DNA of 64,000 nucleotides, from NCBI GenBank assembly GCA_021405325.1, contig QWII01000033.1:1-64000 (forward strand). Reading direction: 5' to 3'. The notes below the pieces were generated by a model that had not been told where the DNA came from, did no database searches, and was given only the letters and a program-made list of their open reading frames with translations. A program made the translations under genes and the position numbers. How positions within the stretch are numbered: the stretch's first letter is position 1; every line of letters starts with the position of its first letter. Positions 26,049 to 34,865 of this stretch are shown piece after piece. The stretch is from Caldilinea sp. CFX5. GTDB taxonomy: Bacteria; Chloroflexota; Anaerolineae; Caldilineales; Caldilineaceae.

Positions 26049-27344
26049 ATGGCACGATTTATCTTGCGCAGCATCGTTTCAACTGTGATTACCATGTTGG
26101 TGGTCTCGATCACCCTCTTTACCTTGATGGAAGTGGTTGGGCGCAAAGTATCCGTCCAGATTCTTGGCGTCTTTGCCACACCGGAGTCACTCGCTTCATA
26201 CGACAACCAACTGGGGCTGGATTGGCCGGCTTGGCAACGCTATCTGGATTGGTTAATCGGGAGTGATTGGCGCGCGACAACCGCGGTCGGCTATCCGGTG
26301 GTGACAGCCGTTGATCCGTCGTCGGGGGATCGCGATTGGTGGGCGGATGTCAACGGCCAGTTGACCCGGTGGGAGATGCGCGACGGTGAACTCTACGCCC
26401 TTCTGCGCCAGGAAAATGGCTCCACCGTCGAGCAACCGGCCGGTGATGTCTGGCGACAAGACGCCGATGGTCGCCAAAGCTTTTGGGGCGTTGACCGCAA
26501 AAACAACGCGGCCATGTGGGTAAAAAATGATTCCGCCAAGGTCTTTGAATTGACCAAAGCCGGCTTGCGTGAGGTCGGTGATGGGCCGCGTGATTACATC
26601 CCTCTGCGCAAAGGGTTGATCCGCGGCGATCCGGGGATCTCCTTTCAATACCAGCGGCCGGTGGCCTCCACCCTCTTCTCACGGATTAAGAATACCCTGG
26701 TGCTGGCCGGCATTGCCTTTATTGTTGTCATGCCGCTGGCGCTTTTGCTCGGCACCATTGCCGGTGTCATGGCTGGGCGCTGGCCGGATCGAGTCATTTC
26801 GATCAGCGGGCTGGCGCTGACGGCCACCCCGGAGTTTGTCACCGGCATCTTCCTGATCATCATTTTTGGCGTCTGGTTGAAATGGCTGCCGCCGGTCTCG
26901 ATCTTTCTCAATGACACCGATGTCTACAATCTGAAACTGATTGCGCTGCCGGTGATTACCCTGACCGCGGTCGAGTTGGGCTATGTCGCCCGCATGATGC
27001 GCGCCAGCCTGGTTGAGGTGATGGACTCGCCCTATATTCGCACGGCGATTATCAAAGGAATGCCGTTCCGGCGTGTCGTGCTGAAGCATGCCCTGCGCAA
27101 TGCGCTGATGGCGCCGATCACGGTGATCATGTTGCATGTCAACTGGTTAATCGGCGGCATTGTGGTGGTCGAGGTCATTTTTGGTTTTCCAGGGCTGGGT
27201 AAGTATATCTATGAATCGGCGGTCTTTGGCGACTATAACGCGGTGGAAGCGGCGGCCATGTTCACCGTTTTTGTCGCCGTCGGCACCCGGCTGCTTGGCG
27301 ATCTGGCCTATACCTATTTGAATCCACGGATTCGCTATTCGTAA
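26049..27344 (+). CDS. DppB-type ABC transporter permease with enlarged extracytoplasmic loop
   Basis: 431 residues from ATG 26049 (GTG 26037 possible); family members are usually 305-340. TM1 is near residue 10-30. The expected QLGLDWPAWQRYLDWL and DPGISFQYQRPV are separated by about 110 extra residues, rich in Trp and Asp/Asn (DWWADVNGQLTRW, GDVWRQDADGRQSFWGVDRK), which would form a small extracytoplasmic domain. The membrane core is normal: NTLVLAGIAFIVVMPLALLL, the EAA loop region around YIRTAIIKGMPFRRVVLKHA, and FPGLGKYIYESAVFGD. It pairs with the DppC-like permease downstream. Confidence 0.9.
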   Translation: MARFILRSIVSTVITMLVVSITLFTLMEVVGRKVSVQILGVFATPESLASYDNQLGLDWPAWQRYLDWLIGSDWRATTAVGYPVVTAVDPSSGDRDWWADVNGQLTRWEMRDGELYALLRQENGSTVEQPAGDVWRQDADGRQSFWGVDRKNNAAMWVKNDSAKVFELTKAGLREVGDGPRDYIPLRKGLIRGDPGISFQYQRPVASTLFSRIKNTLVLAGIAFIVVMPLALLLGTIAGVMAGRWPDRVISISGLALTATPEFVTGIFLIIIFGVWLKWLPPVSIFLNDTDVYNLKLIALPVITLTAVELGYVARMMRASLVEVMDSPYIRTAIIKGMPFRRVVLKHALRNALMAPITVIMLHVNWLIGGIVVVEVIFGFPGLGKYIYESAVFGDYNAVEAAAMFTVFVAVGTRLLGDLAYTYLNPRIRYS

Positions 27345-27346
27345 CG

Positions 27347-27475
27347 CGCTGTCAACGAATTCAGGGAGCAGATTGAGCGGATTATGTGCGGCGAATCCGT
27401 TCTAAGCGGCTCACGCGTAGAACGGATTACAAATGATGAATCTGTTTAATCCGTTCCCTGAATCCGCTGACAGCG
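27347..27475. repeat. Nested palindrome between permease genes
   Basis: Nested complementary arms: CGCTGTCA/TGACAGCG (27347-27354, 27468-27475), TCAGGGA/TCCCTGA (27361-27367, 27455-27461), CGGATTA/TAATCCG (27378-27384, 27447-27453) and AATCCGTTCTA/TAGAACGGATT (27394-27404, 27418-27428). The whole intergenic RNA would fold into one long interrupted hairpin. Confidence 0.75.
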
Positions 27476-27520
27476 TTCGCTACACAAGATGAGTTCAACA
27501 GAACCAGTGAGGATCTCTTT

Positions 27521-28456
27521 ATGGCGGTAGCTTCTCTGTCCAAAGGCGCGGGACAAACCGGCGGGCGTTCGACGGCGCGTTGGCGGCGCTGGTGGAACAG
27601 TGTCGCCATTATCTTTAGCTCGCGCGTGGCGACCATCGGCCTCGGTATGGTGCTCTTCTGGCTCATCGTCGGGCTGGTCTCTTTTTTCTGGACGCCCTTT
27701 GACCCCAACGCCACTGATTTTGAACAAAACCTGCCGCCGAACAGCGTTAACTGGCTTGGCACCGACTACCTGGGGCGCGACATTGTTTCCCGCTTGATGC
27801 AAGGTACGCAGGTCATTCTGTTAAAAACCCGTCTGCCCAATGATGCCGGTATCATCCCAGGCGGCGTGGCAATTTTGGGTGTTCTCGGTGCGTTGCTCTT
27901 TGGCGCGACCCTTGGCCTCAATGCCGGCTATCGGGGCGGCTGGTGGGATCAGATCATCATGCAGGTGCTGGACGCCTTGATCGCCTTCCCGGTCATTGTC
28001 CTCTATCTGGTCATTGTGGCGGCGCTAGGACGAAGCGATCTGGTGGTGATCATTGCCATCATGATCACCGGCGCGCCGGGCATTGCCCGGTTGACCCGCA
28101 GTATGACGCTCGACTTAAGAACCCGTGACTATGTCCGTGCTGCCGAAACGCGTGGCGAAACTCCCTGGTACATTATGCGCCGCGAAATCTTACCCAATGC
28201 GCTTGGCCCGCTGCTGGTCGATGCCATGTTGCGCGTCGGCTATGCTATTTTTGCCATCGGCACCCTTGGTTTCCTGGGTATCGGTCTGCCGCCGCCTGAC
28301 CCGGATTGGGGCGGCATGGTCAACGAAGCGCGCAAGAATATCTTTGTCAACCAGTGGGCCGTCATCTGGCCGGCCTTGGCCATCTCCTCCCTGGTCATTG
28401 GCCTCAACTTGCTGGCCGACGGCCTCAATGAAGAGACAACCCGCTACCAACGGTAA
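27521..28456 (+). CDS. DppC-type ABC transporter permease
   Basis: 311 residues. The N-terminal OppC-type segment and first helix (VATIGLGMVLFWLIVGLVSF) precede DPNATDFEQNLPPNSVNWLG and the TDYLGRDIVSRL signature. The EAA region is RTRDYVRAAETRGETPWYIM with REILPNALGPLLV. The end (PALAISSLVIGLNLLADGLN) is typical. It forms the channel with the DppB-like subunit; both rely on the fused ATPase encoded 8 bp downstream. A weak GAGGAT site lies about 9 nt before the ATG. Confidence 0.93.
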   Translation: MAVASLSKGAGQTGGRSTARWRRWWNSVAIIFSSRVATIGLGMVLFWLIVGLVSFFWTPFDPNATDFEQNLPPNSVNWLGTDYLGRDIVSRLMQGTQVILLKTRLPNDAGIIPGGVAILGVLGALLFGATLGLNAGYRGGWWDQIIMQVLDALIAFPVIVLYLVIVAALGRSDLVVIIAIMITGAPGIARLTRSMTLDLRTRDYVRAAETRGETPWYIMRREILPNALGPLLVDAMLRVGYAIFAIGTLGFLGIGLPPPDPDWGGMVNEARKNIFVNQWAVIWPALAISSLVIGLNLLADGLNEETTRYQR

Positions 28457-28464
28457 ATTAACTT

Positions 28465-30564
28465 ATGTCATCATCACCAGTTCTTAAAGTCGAAAATCTG
28501 GCGGTCGCCTACAAAGTGCGCGGCGGTGAAGTCGAGGCTGTGCAAAATGTCTCCTTTGAAATCCACCGCGGGGCGTCGCTGGGGATTGTGGGGGAGTCCG
28601 GCTGTGGCAAGAGTACCGTGGCCTGGGCGATTGTGAACTTCTTGGGGCGCAACGGCTATGTCAAGCGAGGCAACATCAAGTTCATGGGCCAGGAACTGGT
28701 GGGCAAAAGCGGCGAGGAACTGCGCCAGTTACGCGGCGACCAGATCGCGATGGTCTACCAGGACCCTATGCAAGCGCTTAACCCCTCCATGCGCCTGGGC
28801 GAACAGATGAAAGAGGTATTGACGGTTCATCGTGGCAGCACCGACCAGGAAGCCGAGCGCCTCTGTCACGCCATGCTGGAACGAGTCTATATGCCCGACC
28901 CCGCCAGTGTGATGAAGCGCTTTCCTCATCAAATTTCGGGTGGTCAGCAGCAGCGCGTGGTGATTGCAATGGCGCTGCTCAACAACCCGGCGCTCTTGAT
29001 CATGGATGAGCCGACCACGGCGCTCGATGTCACCGTCGAAGCCGCCGTTCTTGACCTGATCGCCGAGTTGCGCCGCGAGTTTGACACGGCGATCATGTTT
29101 ATCAGCCACAACCTGGGCGTCGTTGCTCGTGTCTGTAACGAGGTGGCGGTGATGTACGCCGGCGAGATGGTGGAGCGGGCCAAGGTGCATGATCTCTTTA
29201 CCCAGCCGCAACACCCCTACACCCAAGGGCTGCTGCGTTGCGTCCCCAAACTGGGCCAGGATAAAAACAGCGCCATGCTCTACCCGATCCCTGGTCGCGT
29301 GCCGCCGCCCAACAATCGACCGCTGGGGTGTGTCTTTAGCCCCCGTTGCGACTATGCCCGTGACCGCTGTAAACAGGAGCGACCCCAACTGCGCAAAATT
29401 GACAATGGCGCAACCTGGGTTCGTTGTCATTTTGCCGAAGAGATCGATCCTGCCCATTGGGTTCCGTCGGAAGAGTTGGCTGCTTCGGTATCAACAAAAG
29501 CAACCGTCAATGACGCTGCCGTGGACGCCACAAATCCGTTGTTGGTGGTGCAAGACCTGAAAAAATATTATCCGGTGCAGGGCAACTCGCTGCTCGACCT
29601 GATCGGGCTGGGCAAGAAGCGCTTTGTCAAGGCGGTGGAGAATGCCAGCTTTACCGTGCCAAAGGGCAGCACGCTCGGCATCGTCGGCGAGTCTGGCTGC
29701 GGCAAGAGTACGCTGGTCAAAACCATCATCGGGCTGGAGAATAGCACCAGCGGCAAAGCGGAATTTATGGGCTTTGACATCACCGGCGACCTCTCGCAGC
29801 GCAATGTCAACCTGATCCAAGAGTTGCAGATGGTCTTCCAAAACCCCGATTCGACCATGAACCCGGCCTACCCCATCGGCCAGCAGATCGCCCGCCCCAT
29901 GATTCGCTTTGGCACTGTGCCGCGTGAGCGCGTACACGACGAGGTGATCAAGTTGTTGCAAGCCGTGCGGCTCAACGAAAATTACTATGATCGCCTGCCG
30001 CGCCAGTTGAGCGGCGGCGAGAAGCAACGGGTCGGCATTGCCCGCGCCCTTGCCAGTCGCCCGGATTTGGTGCTTTGTGATGAACCGGTGAGCGCGCTGG
30101 ATGTCTCGGTGCAGGCGGCGATTCTAAACTTGTTGCTCGACGTGCAAAAAGAGTACAATACTACCATGATCTTCATCGCCCATGATCTGAGTGTGGTACG
30201 TTTTTTCTCAGACAATGTGGCGGTGATGTATCTGGGCCAGGTGATGGAGATTGGGCCGGCGGACGCCATCTACGCCCCGCCCTATCATCCCTACACCGAA
30301 GCGTTGCTCTCTGCTGTGCCGATCCCCGACCCGACGGCCAAGCAGGCGCGCATCCGCTTGCAGGGGACGGTGCCGAGTGCGCTAAACCCGCCAAGCGGTT
30401 GCCGCTTTCATACCCGCTGTCCGCGGCGGCAGTTGTTGCCGGAGGGTGGGAAGATTTGCACCACCGAAACCCCACCCTGGCGCGAAGCCGGTGATGGACA
30501 TAAGATTTTTTGTCATATTCCGTTGGAGACGTTGCGTAACTTTGAAGCCGTGCTTCAAGAGTAA
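28465..30564 (+). CDS. Fused DppD-DppF ABC transporter ATPase
   Basis: 699 residues with two complete nucleotide-binding domains. Domain 1 (about 1-340): Walker A GESGCGKST, signature ISGGQQQR, Walker B LLIMDEPTTALD, and a C-terminal oligopeptide-type Cys cluster (GCVFSPRCDYARDRC). Domain 2 (about 350-690): Walker A GESGCGKST, LSGGEKQR, LVLCDEPVSALD, and GCRFHTRCPRR. The Cys clusters are usual for Dpp/Opp ATPases and may bind a metal or cluster. One chain therefore supplies both ATPase halves, while the minus-strand operon at 34.9-40.8 kb keeps them separate. Confidence 0.95.
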   Translation: MSSSPVLKVENLAVAYKVRGGEVEAVQNVSFEIHRGASLGIVGESGCGKSTVAWAIVNFLGRNGYVKRGNIKFMGQELVGKSGEELRQLRGDQIAMVYQDPMQALNPSMRLGEQMKEVLTVHRGSTDQEAERLCHAMLERVYMPDPASVMKRFPHQISGGQQQRVVIAMALLNNPALLIMDEPTTALDVTVEAAVLDLIAELRREFDTAIMFISHNLGVVARVCNEVAVMYAGEMVERAKVHDLFTQPQHPYTQGLLRCVPKLGQDKNSAMLYPIPGRVPPPNNRPLGCVFSPRCDYARDRCKQERPQLRKIDNGATWVRCHFAEEIDPAHWVPSEELAASVSTKATVNDAAVDATNPLLVVQDLKKYYPVQGNSLLDLIGLGKKRFVKAVENASFTVPKGSTLGIVGESGCGKSTLVKTIIGLENSTSGKAEFMGFDITGDLSQRNVNLIQELQMVFQNPDSTMNPAYPIGQQIARPMIRFGTVPRERVHDEVIKLLQAVRLNENYYDRLPRQLSGGEKQRVGIARALASRPDLVLCDEPVSALDVSVQAAILNLLLDVQKEYNTTMIFIAHDLSVVRFFSDNVAVMYLGQVMEIGPADAIYAPPYHPYTEALLSAVPIPDPTAKQARIRLQGTVPSALNPPSGCRFHTRCPRRQLLPEGGKICTTETPPWREAGDGHKIFCHIPLETLRNFEAVLQE

Positions 30565-30605
30565 GCGATTGATTTGGTTCAATCGGAACTTATGGGCTTG
30601 CCAAT

Positions 30606-30635
30606 CATCTTCCGGTCAAACCTTCCCGGAAGATG
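30606..30635. repeat. 10-bp hairpin CATCTTCCGG/CCGGAAGATG after the ABC operon
   Basis: Perfect arms 30606-30615 and 30626-30635 with a 10-nt loop, 42 bp after the ATPase stop. There is no T-run after it, so its role as a terminator is unsure. Confidence 0.55.
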
Positions 30636-30702
30636 ACATTGTCAACCCTTTGTACCCGGATTGAACCGTTTGCTTTTTAGTTTGCCTGCTTGTGAGGGTG
30701 AC

Positions 30703-31626
30703 ATGGCGATCAAAACCCAAGAAGTGAATCAGGTTCAGCCGGTGATTGCCGATAGTAATGGCTTTCACGAACATACTTCAGCCCCTGCCTGGCAAAAGAA
30801 CCCTGCGCTTTACCGCCAACCAGCGCGCAATGGCTACAAAACTGAGTCGGAAGCGCACCTCCTCGAGCAGGTGCGCTCGGAGATCGTGATGGTGCCGGTG
30901 GAAGTGCCGGTGGTCGAAATGCCCGATCTCCCAGACGAGGATGGCATCCCTTTGGAATCGAATTGGCATCGGGCGGACATTAGTCTGCTCATTGAAACCT
31001 ATAAACAGCATCGTGGTGACGCCACCGACTACTATGCCGGCGGCAACATGTTTATCTACTACAGTACCCGCCGGGTGCGCAATAAAGATTATCGCGGTCC
31101 GGATTTCTTTATTGTCTTGAATGTGGACGGCGGCCATGACCGCAAATCGTGGATCGTTTGGGAGGAAGAAGGGCGTTACCCCAATGTCATCATTGAGTTG
31201 ATGTCAGCGACGACCGCAGAGACCGATCGCACAACCAAGAAGGATCTCTACGCCGAAACCTTCCGTACCGAAAATTATTTCCACTATGATCCGGAAACCG
31301 AAGAACTGACCGGTTATCATCTTGAAAATGGTCACTATGTGCCGTTGCAGCCCAACGCGGAGAAACGGCTTTGGTGTGCGGCGGTCGGCCTTTGGCTTGG
31401 TACGTGGCGCGGGGAATACCAGGGCCATGAACATCTCTGGTTGCGCTTTTTTGACGCTGACGGCAATCTCGTTCCCACGGCTGCGGAAGCGGCGCAACTG
31501 CGTATGCAACAAGAACACCAGCGTGCTGAAAACGCCCAGTATGAGCTTGCACAAATGCGTGAACGGCTGCGCGCGATGGGCATCGACCCGGATACGCTAC
31601 AGCCACTCCAACCACCCCAGCCGTAA
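30703..31626 (+). CDS. Uma2 family (DUF820) nuclease-like protein
   Basis: 307 residues from ATG 30703, preceded by GTGAGGGTG; an upstream TTG at 30661 is in frame but has no ribosome-binding site. The core motif runs YRGPDFFIVLNVDGG (Asp), WEEEGRYPNVIIELMSATTA (Glu) and the following TETFRTENYFHYDPET. The C-terminus is a short Gln/Glu-rich helix (MQQEHQRAENAQYELAQMRE). Function of the family is not settled. It is 12 bp upstream of the CBS-ACT gene. Confidence 0.85.
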   Translation: MAIKTQEVNQVQPVIADSNGFHEHTSAPAWQKNPALYRQPARNGYKTESEAHLLEQVRSEIVMVPVEVPVVEMPDLPDEDGIPLESNWHRADISLLIETYKQHRGDATDYYAGGNMFIYYSTRRVRNKDYRGPDFFIVLNVDGGHDRKSWIVWEEEGRYPNVIIELMSATTAETDRTTKKDLYAETFRTENYFHYDPETEELTGYHLENGHYVPLQPNAEKRLWCAAVGLWLGTWRGEYQGHEHLWLRFFDADGNLVPTAAEAAQLRMQQEHQRAENAQYELAQMRERLRAMGIDPDTLQPLQPPQP

Positions 31627-31638
31627 GAGGAGCAACCT

Positions 31639-32298
31639 ATGTTAATTCGTGATTGTATGACCCGCCATCCCATCTTAGCACCGCTCTCTTTGCGTGCTTC
31701 GGAAGCGCAAGCGTTGATGGCGGAAAATAATATTCGCCATTTACCCATTGTCGGTGACGGCAAACGGCTGGCCGGGTTGATTACGCGCGAACGGTTGGCC
31801 GTCAAAGCTGATATGTTGGGCAGCCTCAACGTCTGGGAGATTTCGCGTTTTTTGTCCGACCAGCGGGTGCGCGATTTGATGGTCAAAGTCAAGGATGTGA
31901 TCACCATTACGCCGGAGCGCACGGTGGAACGGGCCGCCGCCATGATGACCGAACACAAAATCGGTTGCCTACCTGTGGTGGAAGATGGCGATTTGGTGGT
32001 GGGCATTGTGACCGAAAACGACCTTTTGCGTAGCTACCAGGAGATGTTGGGGCTGCCCAGCGAAGGCGTGCGCGTCACCGTGCGAATGCCCAACCGCCAC
32101 GGCGAGTTTGTCAAGCTGATGGCCGTGCTGGTCGAGCAACAGTGGGGTGTCATGGGGATCGGCACCTTCCCCACGCGCCGTGATCCCAATACTTACGACG
32201 TGGTTATCAAGATCCCCAATATTACCATCGAGGAAGTGCAGAAAGCGTTCGCCGGTATTCCCAACCAGTCCATTGTGGATATTCGCGCCGCTGTGTAA
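31639..32298 (+). CDS. CBS-pair protein with C-terminal ACT-like domain (AcuB-like)
   Basis: 219 residues. Two CBS motifs are clear: residues 1-70 (MLIRDCMTRHPI ... NIRHLPIVGDGKRLAGLITR) and about 78-140 (VRDLMVKVKDVITITPE ... IGCLPVVEDGDLVVGIVT). Residues about 145-219 resemble an ACT domain (VRVTVRMPNRHGEFVKLMAV). Such proteins bind adenine nucleotides or amino acids and regulate partners; AcuB in Bacillus has a similar CBS-CBS-ACT order. A GAGGAG site precedes the ATG. Likely cotranscribed with the Uma2 gene. Confidence 0.88.
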   Translation: MLIRDCMTRHPILAPLSLRASEAQALMAENNIRHLPIVGDGKRLAGLITRERLAVKADMLGSLNVWEISRFLSDQRVRDLMVKVKDVITITPERTVERAAAMMTEHKIGCLPVVEDGDLVVGIVTENDLLRSYQEMLGLPSEGVRVTVRMPNRHGEFVKLMAVLVEQQWGVMGIGTFPTRRDPNTYDVVIKIPNITIEEVQKAFAGIPNQSIVDIRAAV

Positions 32299-32415
32299 AT
32301 GTCACCTTGCACAGTGCCGGGTAAAATAGAGGTTTTGTAAGCTTTCAGTAGGGCCTGACAACGCGCACCGGCGTTAGCTTCTGACCGTTGTTCAGCTTTT
32401 GTCGAATTGAATACT

Positions 32416-32460
32416 CATACAAAAAGCCCAATTCTTACGAGATATTGGGCTTTTTGTATG
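32416..32460 (+). terminator. Intrinsic terminator, 17-bp stem
   Basis: Arms 32416-32432 and 32444-32460 (CATACAAAAAGCCCAAT and complement) with TTTTT inside the 3' arm. It lies 118 bp after the CBS-ACT stop, and its symmetry allows use in both directions. Confidence 0.75.
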
Positions 32461-32570
32461 ATTGTTGTTGCGTGAATTTTGTAAGCTAGATGTCACAAGC
32501 AACGGCCCGCTCTTGTGATTAAATAAAACGGCTTTTATTCCGACACGTTCATGGATAGCCAACTACTTCA

Positions 32571-32600
32571 TTGACACCCCTTATCTATGGCACAATGTAG
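32571..32600 (+). promoter_or_regulatory. Possible promoter (-35 TTGACA) of the secreted protein gene
   Basis: A perfect TTGACA lies at 32571-32576, 39 bp before the next start codon. The -10 match is poor (AATGTA after 17 bp or TAGAAT after 21), so this is a weak call. Confidence 0.3.
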
Positions 32601-32614
32601 AATGATAGGGTACT

Positions 32615-34423
32615 ATGCGGGCAAAGAAAAATTTCCGATGGCTGCTGCTAAACCTACTGGCCGTAGGGTTCTTGTTGCTTTATAGTCTACTTGCTTTCCA
32701 AACCCAAGTCGCTGCCGGTTCGATTGCTCCTTTTCTCCGTCCGGCTGATGGCACTGCCGCCCTCTTCTTGCCCATTATCCGCCAAGGCGGTAGCCAACCG
32801 CTCGTCAATGAACCCCGTTTGCCGGATAGCTACCCTTCCGAACAGAACGATCCCCCCCCGCTACCTGAAGCCCCGCAAACCGGCGCCTGTCAGAGCCTAA
32901 TTCGCTTCGTCAACTATACCAACTACCCCATCTATGTTTATTGGAACCGACCCGATGAGACCGATGTTTTTTACAAATCGCTTGGCGCCGGTCGCCACTA
33001 TTGGCAACACACCTATTGGGGGAATCGCTGGAATATTCGTGATGAGCAGGGGCGCCTGATCAAGAGCATTACCGCAACCCGCTGTGATAACACCTTTATC
33101 GACATCTATATCGGTGACTTACCCGCTTGTGGCCGCATCACTAGTGTTGCGCTCTGGGACTTGACCACGGATCGCCCTGTCCCTGGCTATGAAGCAATGA
33201 CCAATGGCATGGTAATCCCATTTGAACGCTTACGCAACGCCAATCTACGGGTGAGTGTCCAAGAAGTCGTTGAAAGTATTAAATTTGACCTGAACGACGC
33301 CACCCTCATCAGCAATGTCGGCCCCTATAGCTACCCTGCGCCTCAACAAGCCTGGGAACCGGAGGCCGGCGTTTATACCTTGGTGGTCGAAGCCTATCGC
33401 CAAAATGACGCTCAAAGCGCTCTTTGTGACCAACGCCGACTTACTTTGCAAGTTGGCGACTCGACGACGCCGATCGCAACGCTGACGCCAACCGCCACCA
33501 TCAGCGTCACGAACACCCCGACGGCTACCGTGAGTCCAACGCCAACACCCTCGGCCACGGCGCCCATCACCCCCACAACCACCAGCACACCGACAGCGAC
33601 GCCGAGCAGTACGCCGTCGCCCACGCTGACCCCCACGCTGACCCCCACGTTTTGTTCGGGGCGCATCACCGATCTGCGGCTCCTCAACCTGGCAACGGGG
33701 CAGGTGATCGCTGCCTATAATCCCTTGTATGATGGCGCCGTGATCGATCTGGCCGCCTTGCCGGAGCGTTTCAACCTGGATGTTGGTGTTAGCGGTCTAT
33801 TGGAGAGTGTGACGATTCAGGTGAACGACGATTTGATTATGGAAAACTTCGCCCCCTACCGCTACCCTGGTGGCGACATTGTGCCGTGGCGACCGACGCC
33901 GGGCACCTACACGATTCGCACAGTTGCGTATAGTGAAGATAATGCCACGGGGTTCCTCTGTGATGTCAAGCTACTCTATGTGACCTTTGTAAACAATCCG
34001 CCGACTCCCACGCCGACCCCCACTGCCACCAACACGCCCCCGCCGCCGCTGGCCGCCAATTGTATTGGCGACTGGGCCTGGCGCGACAGTAATGCTAACG
34101 GCCTGCAAGATGGCGGCGAACAAGGGCTGGCCGGGCTGCCGGTCTATATCGGGCAGGATAGTGATAACAATGGCCGCCTTGATCGGATTCTCGCCTCAAC
34201 CACAACTGACGGCGGCGGCCGTTATGCCTTTTGCGCCTTGATCCCAGCCACCTACCTGATTGAGTTTGGCGCAGTGGATGGGTGTATTAATACAATTGAC
34301 AATCAGGGTAGCAACGATGCGCTGGACAGCGATGCCAGTGTCGGCTTTGGCATATCGCCACCTGTTATATTGACCGCCGGCAGCGCCAATAGCACAATCG
34401 ATGCCGGCTTTATCTGTAATTAA
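32615..34423 (+). CDS. Secreted multi-domain protein: two paired beta domains and an SdrD_B-like domain
   Basis: 602 residues. An N-terminal signal (WLLLNLLAVGFLLLYSLLAF) is followed by FLPIIRQGG, a short Cys-bearing domain (CQSLIRFVNYTNYPIYVYWN), and two related domains of about 100 residues: GRITSVALWDLTTDRPVPGY ... and GRITDLRLLNLATGQVIAAY ..., evidently an internal duplication. Thr/Pro stalks (about 285-345 and 460-485) separate them. The last 120 residues are a Cna-B/SdrD_B-type domain (WAWRDSNANGLQDGGEQGLA, DSDNNGRLDR) with Asp/Asn-rich loops that probably bind calcium. No sorting motif is seen at the end. Probably a cell-surface or released stalk protein. Confidence 0.75.
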   Translation: MRAKKNFRWLLLNLLAVGFLLLYSLLAFQTQVAAGSIAPFLRPADGTAALFLPIIRQGGSQPLVNEPRLPDSYPSEQNDPPPLPEAPQTGACQSLIRFVNYTNYPIYVYWNRPDETDVFYKSLGAGRHYWQHTYWGNRWNIRDEQGRLIKSITATRCDNTFIDIYIGDLPACGRITSVALWDLTTDRPVPGYEAMTNGMVIPFERLRNANLRVSVQEVVESIKFDLNDATLISNVGPYSYPAPQQAWEPEAGVYTLVVEAYRQNDAQSALCDQRRLTLQVGDSTTPIATLTPTATISVTNTPTATVSPTPTPSATAPITPTTTSTPTATPSSTPSPTLTPTLTPTFCSGRITDLRLLNLATGQVIAAYNPLYDGAVIDLAALPERFNLDVGVSGLLESVTIQVNDDLIMENFAPYRYPGGDIVPWRPTPGTYTIRTVAYSEDNATGFLCDVKLLYVTFVNNPPTPTPTPTATNTPPPPLAANCIGDWAWRDSNANGLQDGGEQGLAGLPVYIGQDSDNNGRLDRILASTTTDGGGRYAFCALIPATYLIEFGAVDGCINTIDNQGSNDALDSDASVGFGISPPVILTAGSANSTIDAGFICN

Positions 34424-34428
34424 ACCCG

Positions 34429-34803
34429 TTACCGCGCTTCGTTAACAAAGACCGCCTGCCGCGCTGCCGATGAGAAACAGATCAGCACCAAAGCGTCTTT
34501 GTCACCGATGTTCTGGGCGTTGTGGACAACATGGGGTGGGATGGTAATGGTGTCGCCGGGTTGCATGATGACGCGTTCCTCTCCTGCCAGCGTATGGGCA
34601 ATTGTGCCTATCAACAGATGCAACACTTCCTCACAGTTGGGGTGGTAGTGACGCGGGTTGGCGCAACCGGGCTTGATGATACACTTACCAACGGTCAACT
34701 CCTCGGCGTTACCCTGTCCTTTGGAAACAAACCAGGTGATCGATCCCCAGGGATGTTCACTGGTTTCGTAGTGGTCGGGAGGTGAAAAGATAATTTTGTT
34801 CAC
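34429..34803 (-). CDS. Small cupin-fold protein
   Basis: 124 residues with the two cupin motifs: motif 1 ANPRHYHPNCEEVLHLLIG (His, His, Glu metal ligands) and motif 2 MQPGDTITIPPHVVHNAQNI. Single-domain cupins are dioxygenases, isomerases or ligand-binding proteins; substrate cannot be told. It is convergent with the secreted protein gene and lies downstream of the second peptide ABC operon, possibly in the same transcript with a 62-bp gap. Confidence 0.87.
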   Translation of the reverse strand: MNKIIFSPPDHYETSEHPWGSITWFVSKGQGNAEELTVGKCIIKPGCANPRHYHPNCEEVLHLLIGTIAHTLAGEERVIMQPGDTITIPPHVVHNAQNIGDKDALVLICFSSAARQAVFVNEAR

Positions 34804-34865
34804 TGCTTATCCGCCCTGGATTATATCCTATATCTTGTCTACATGGAAACTCTCCTCAAATTTTA

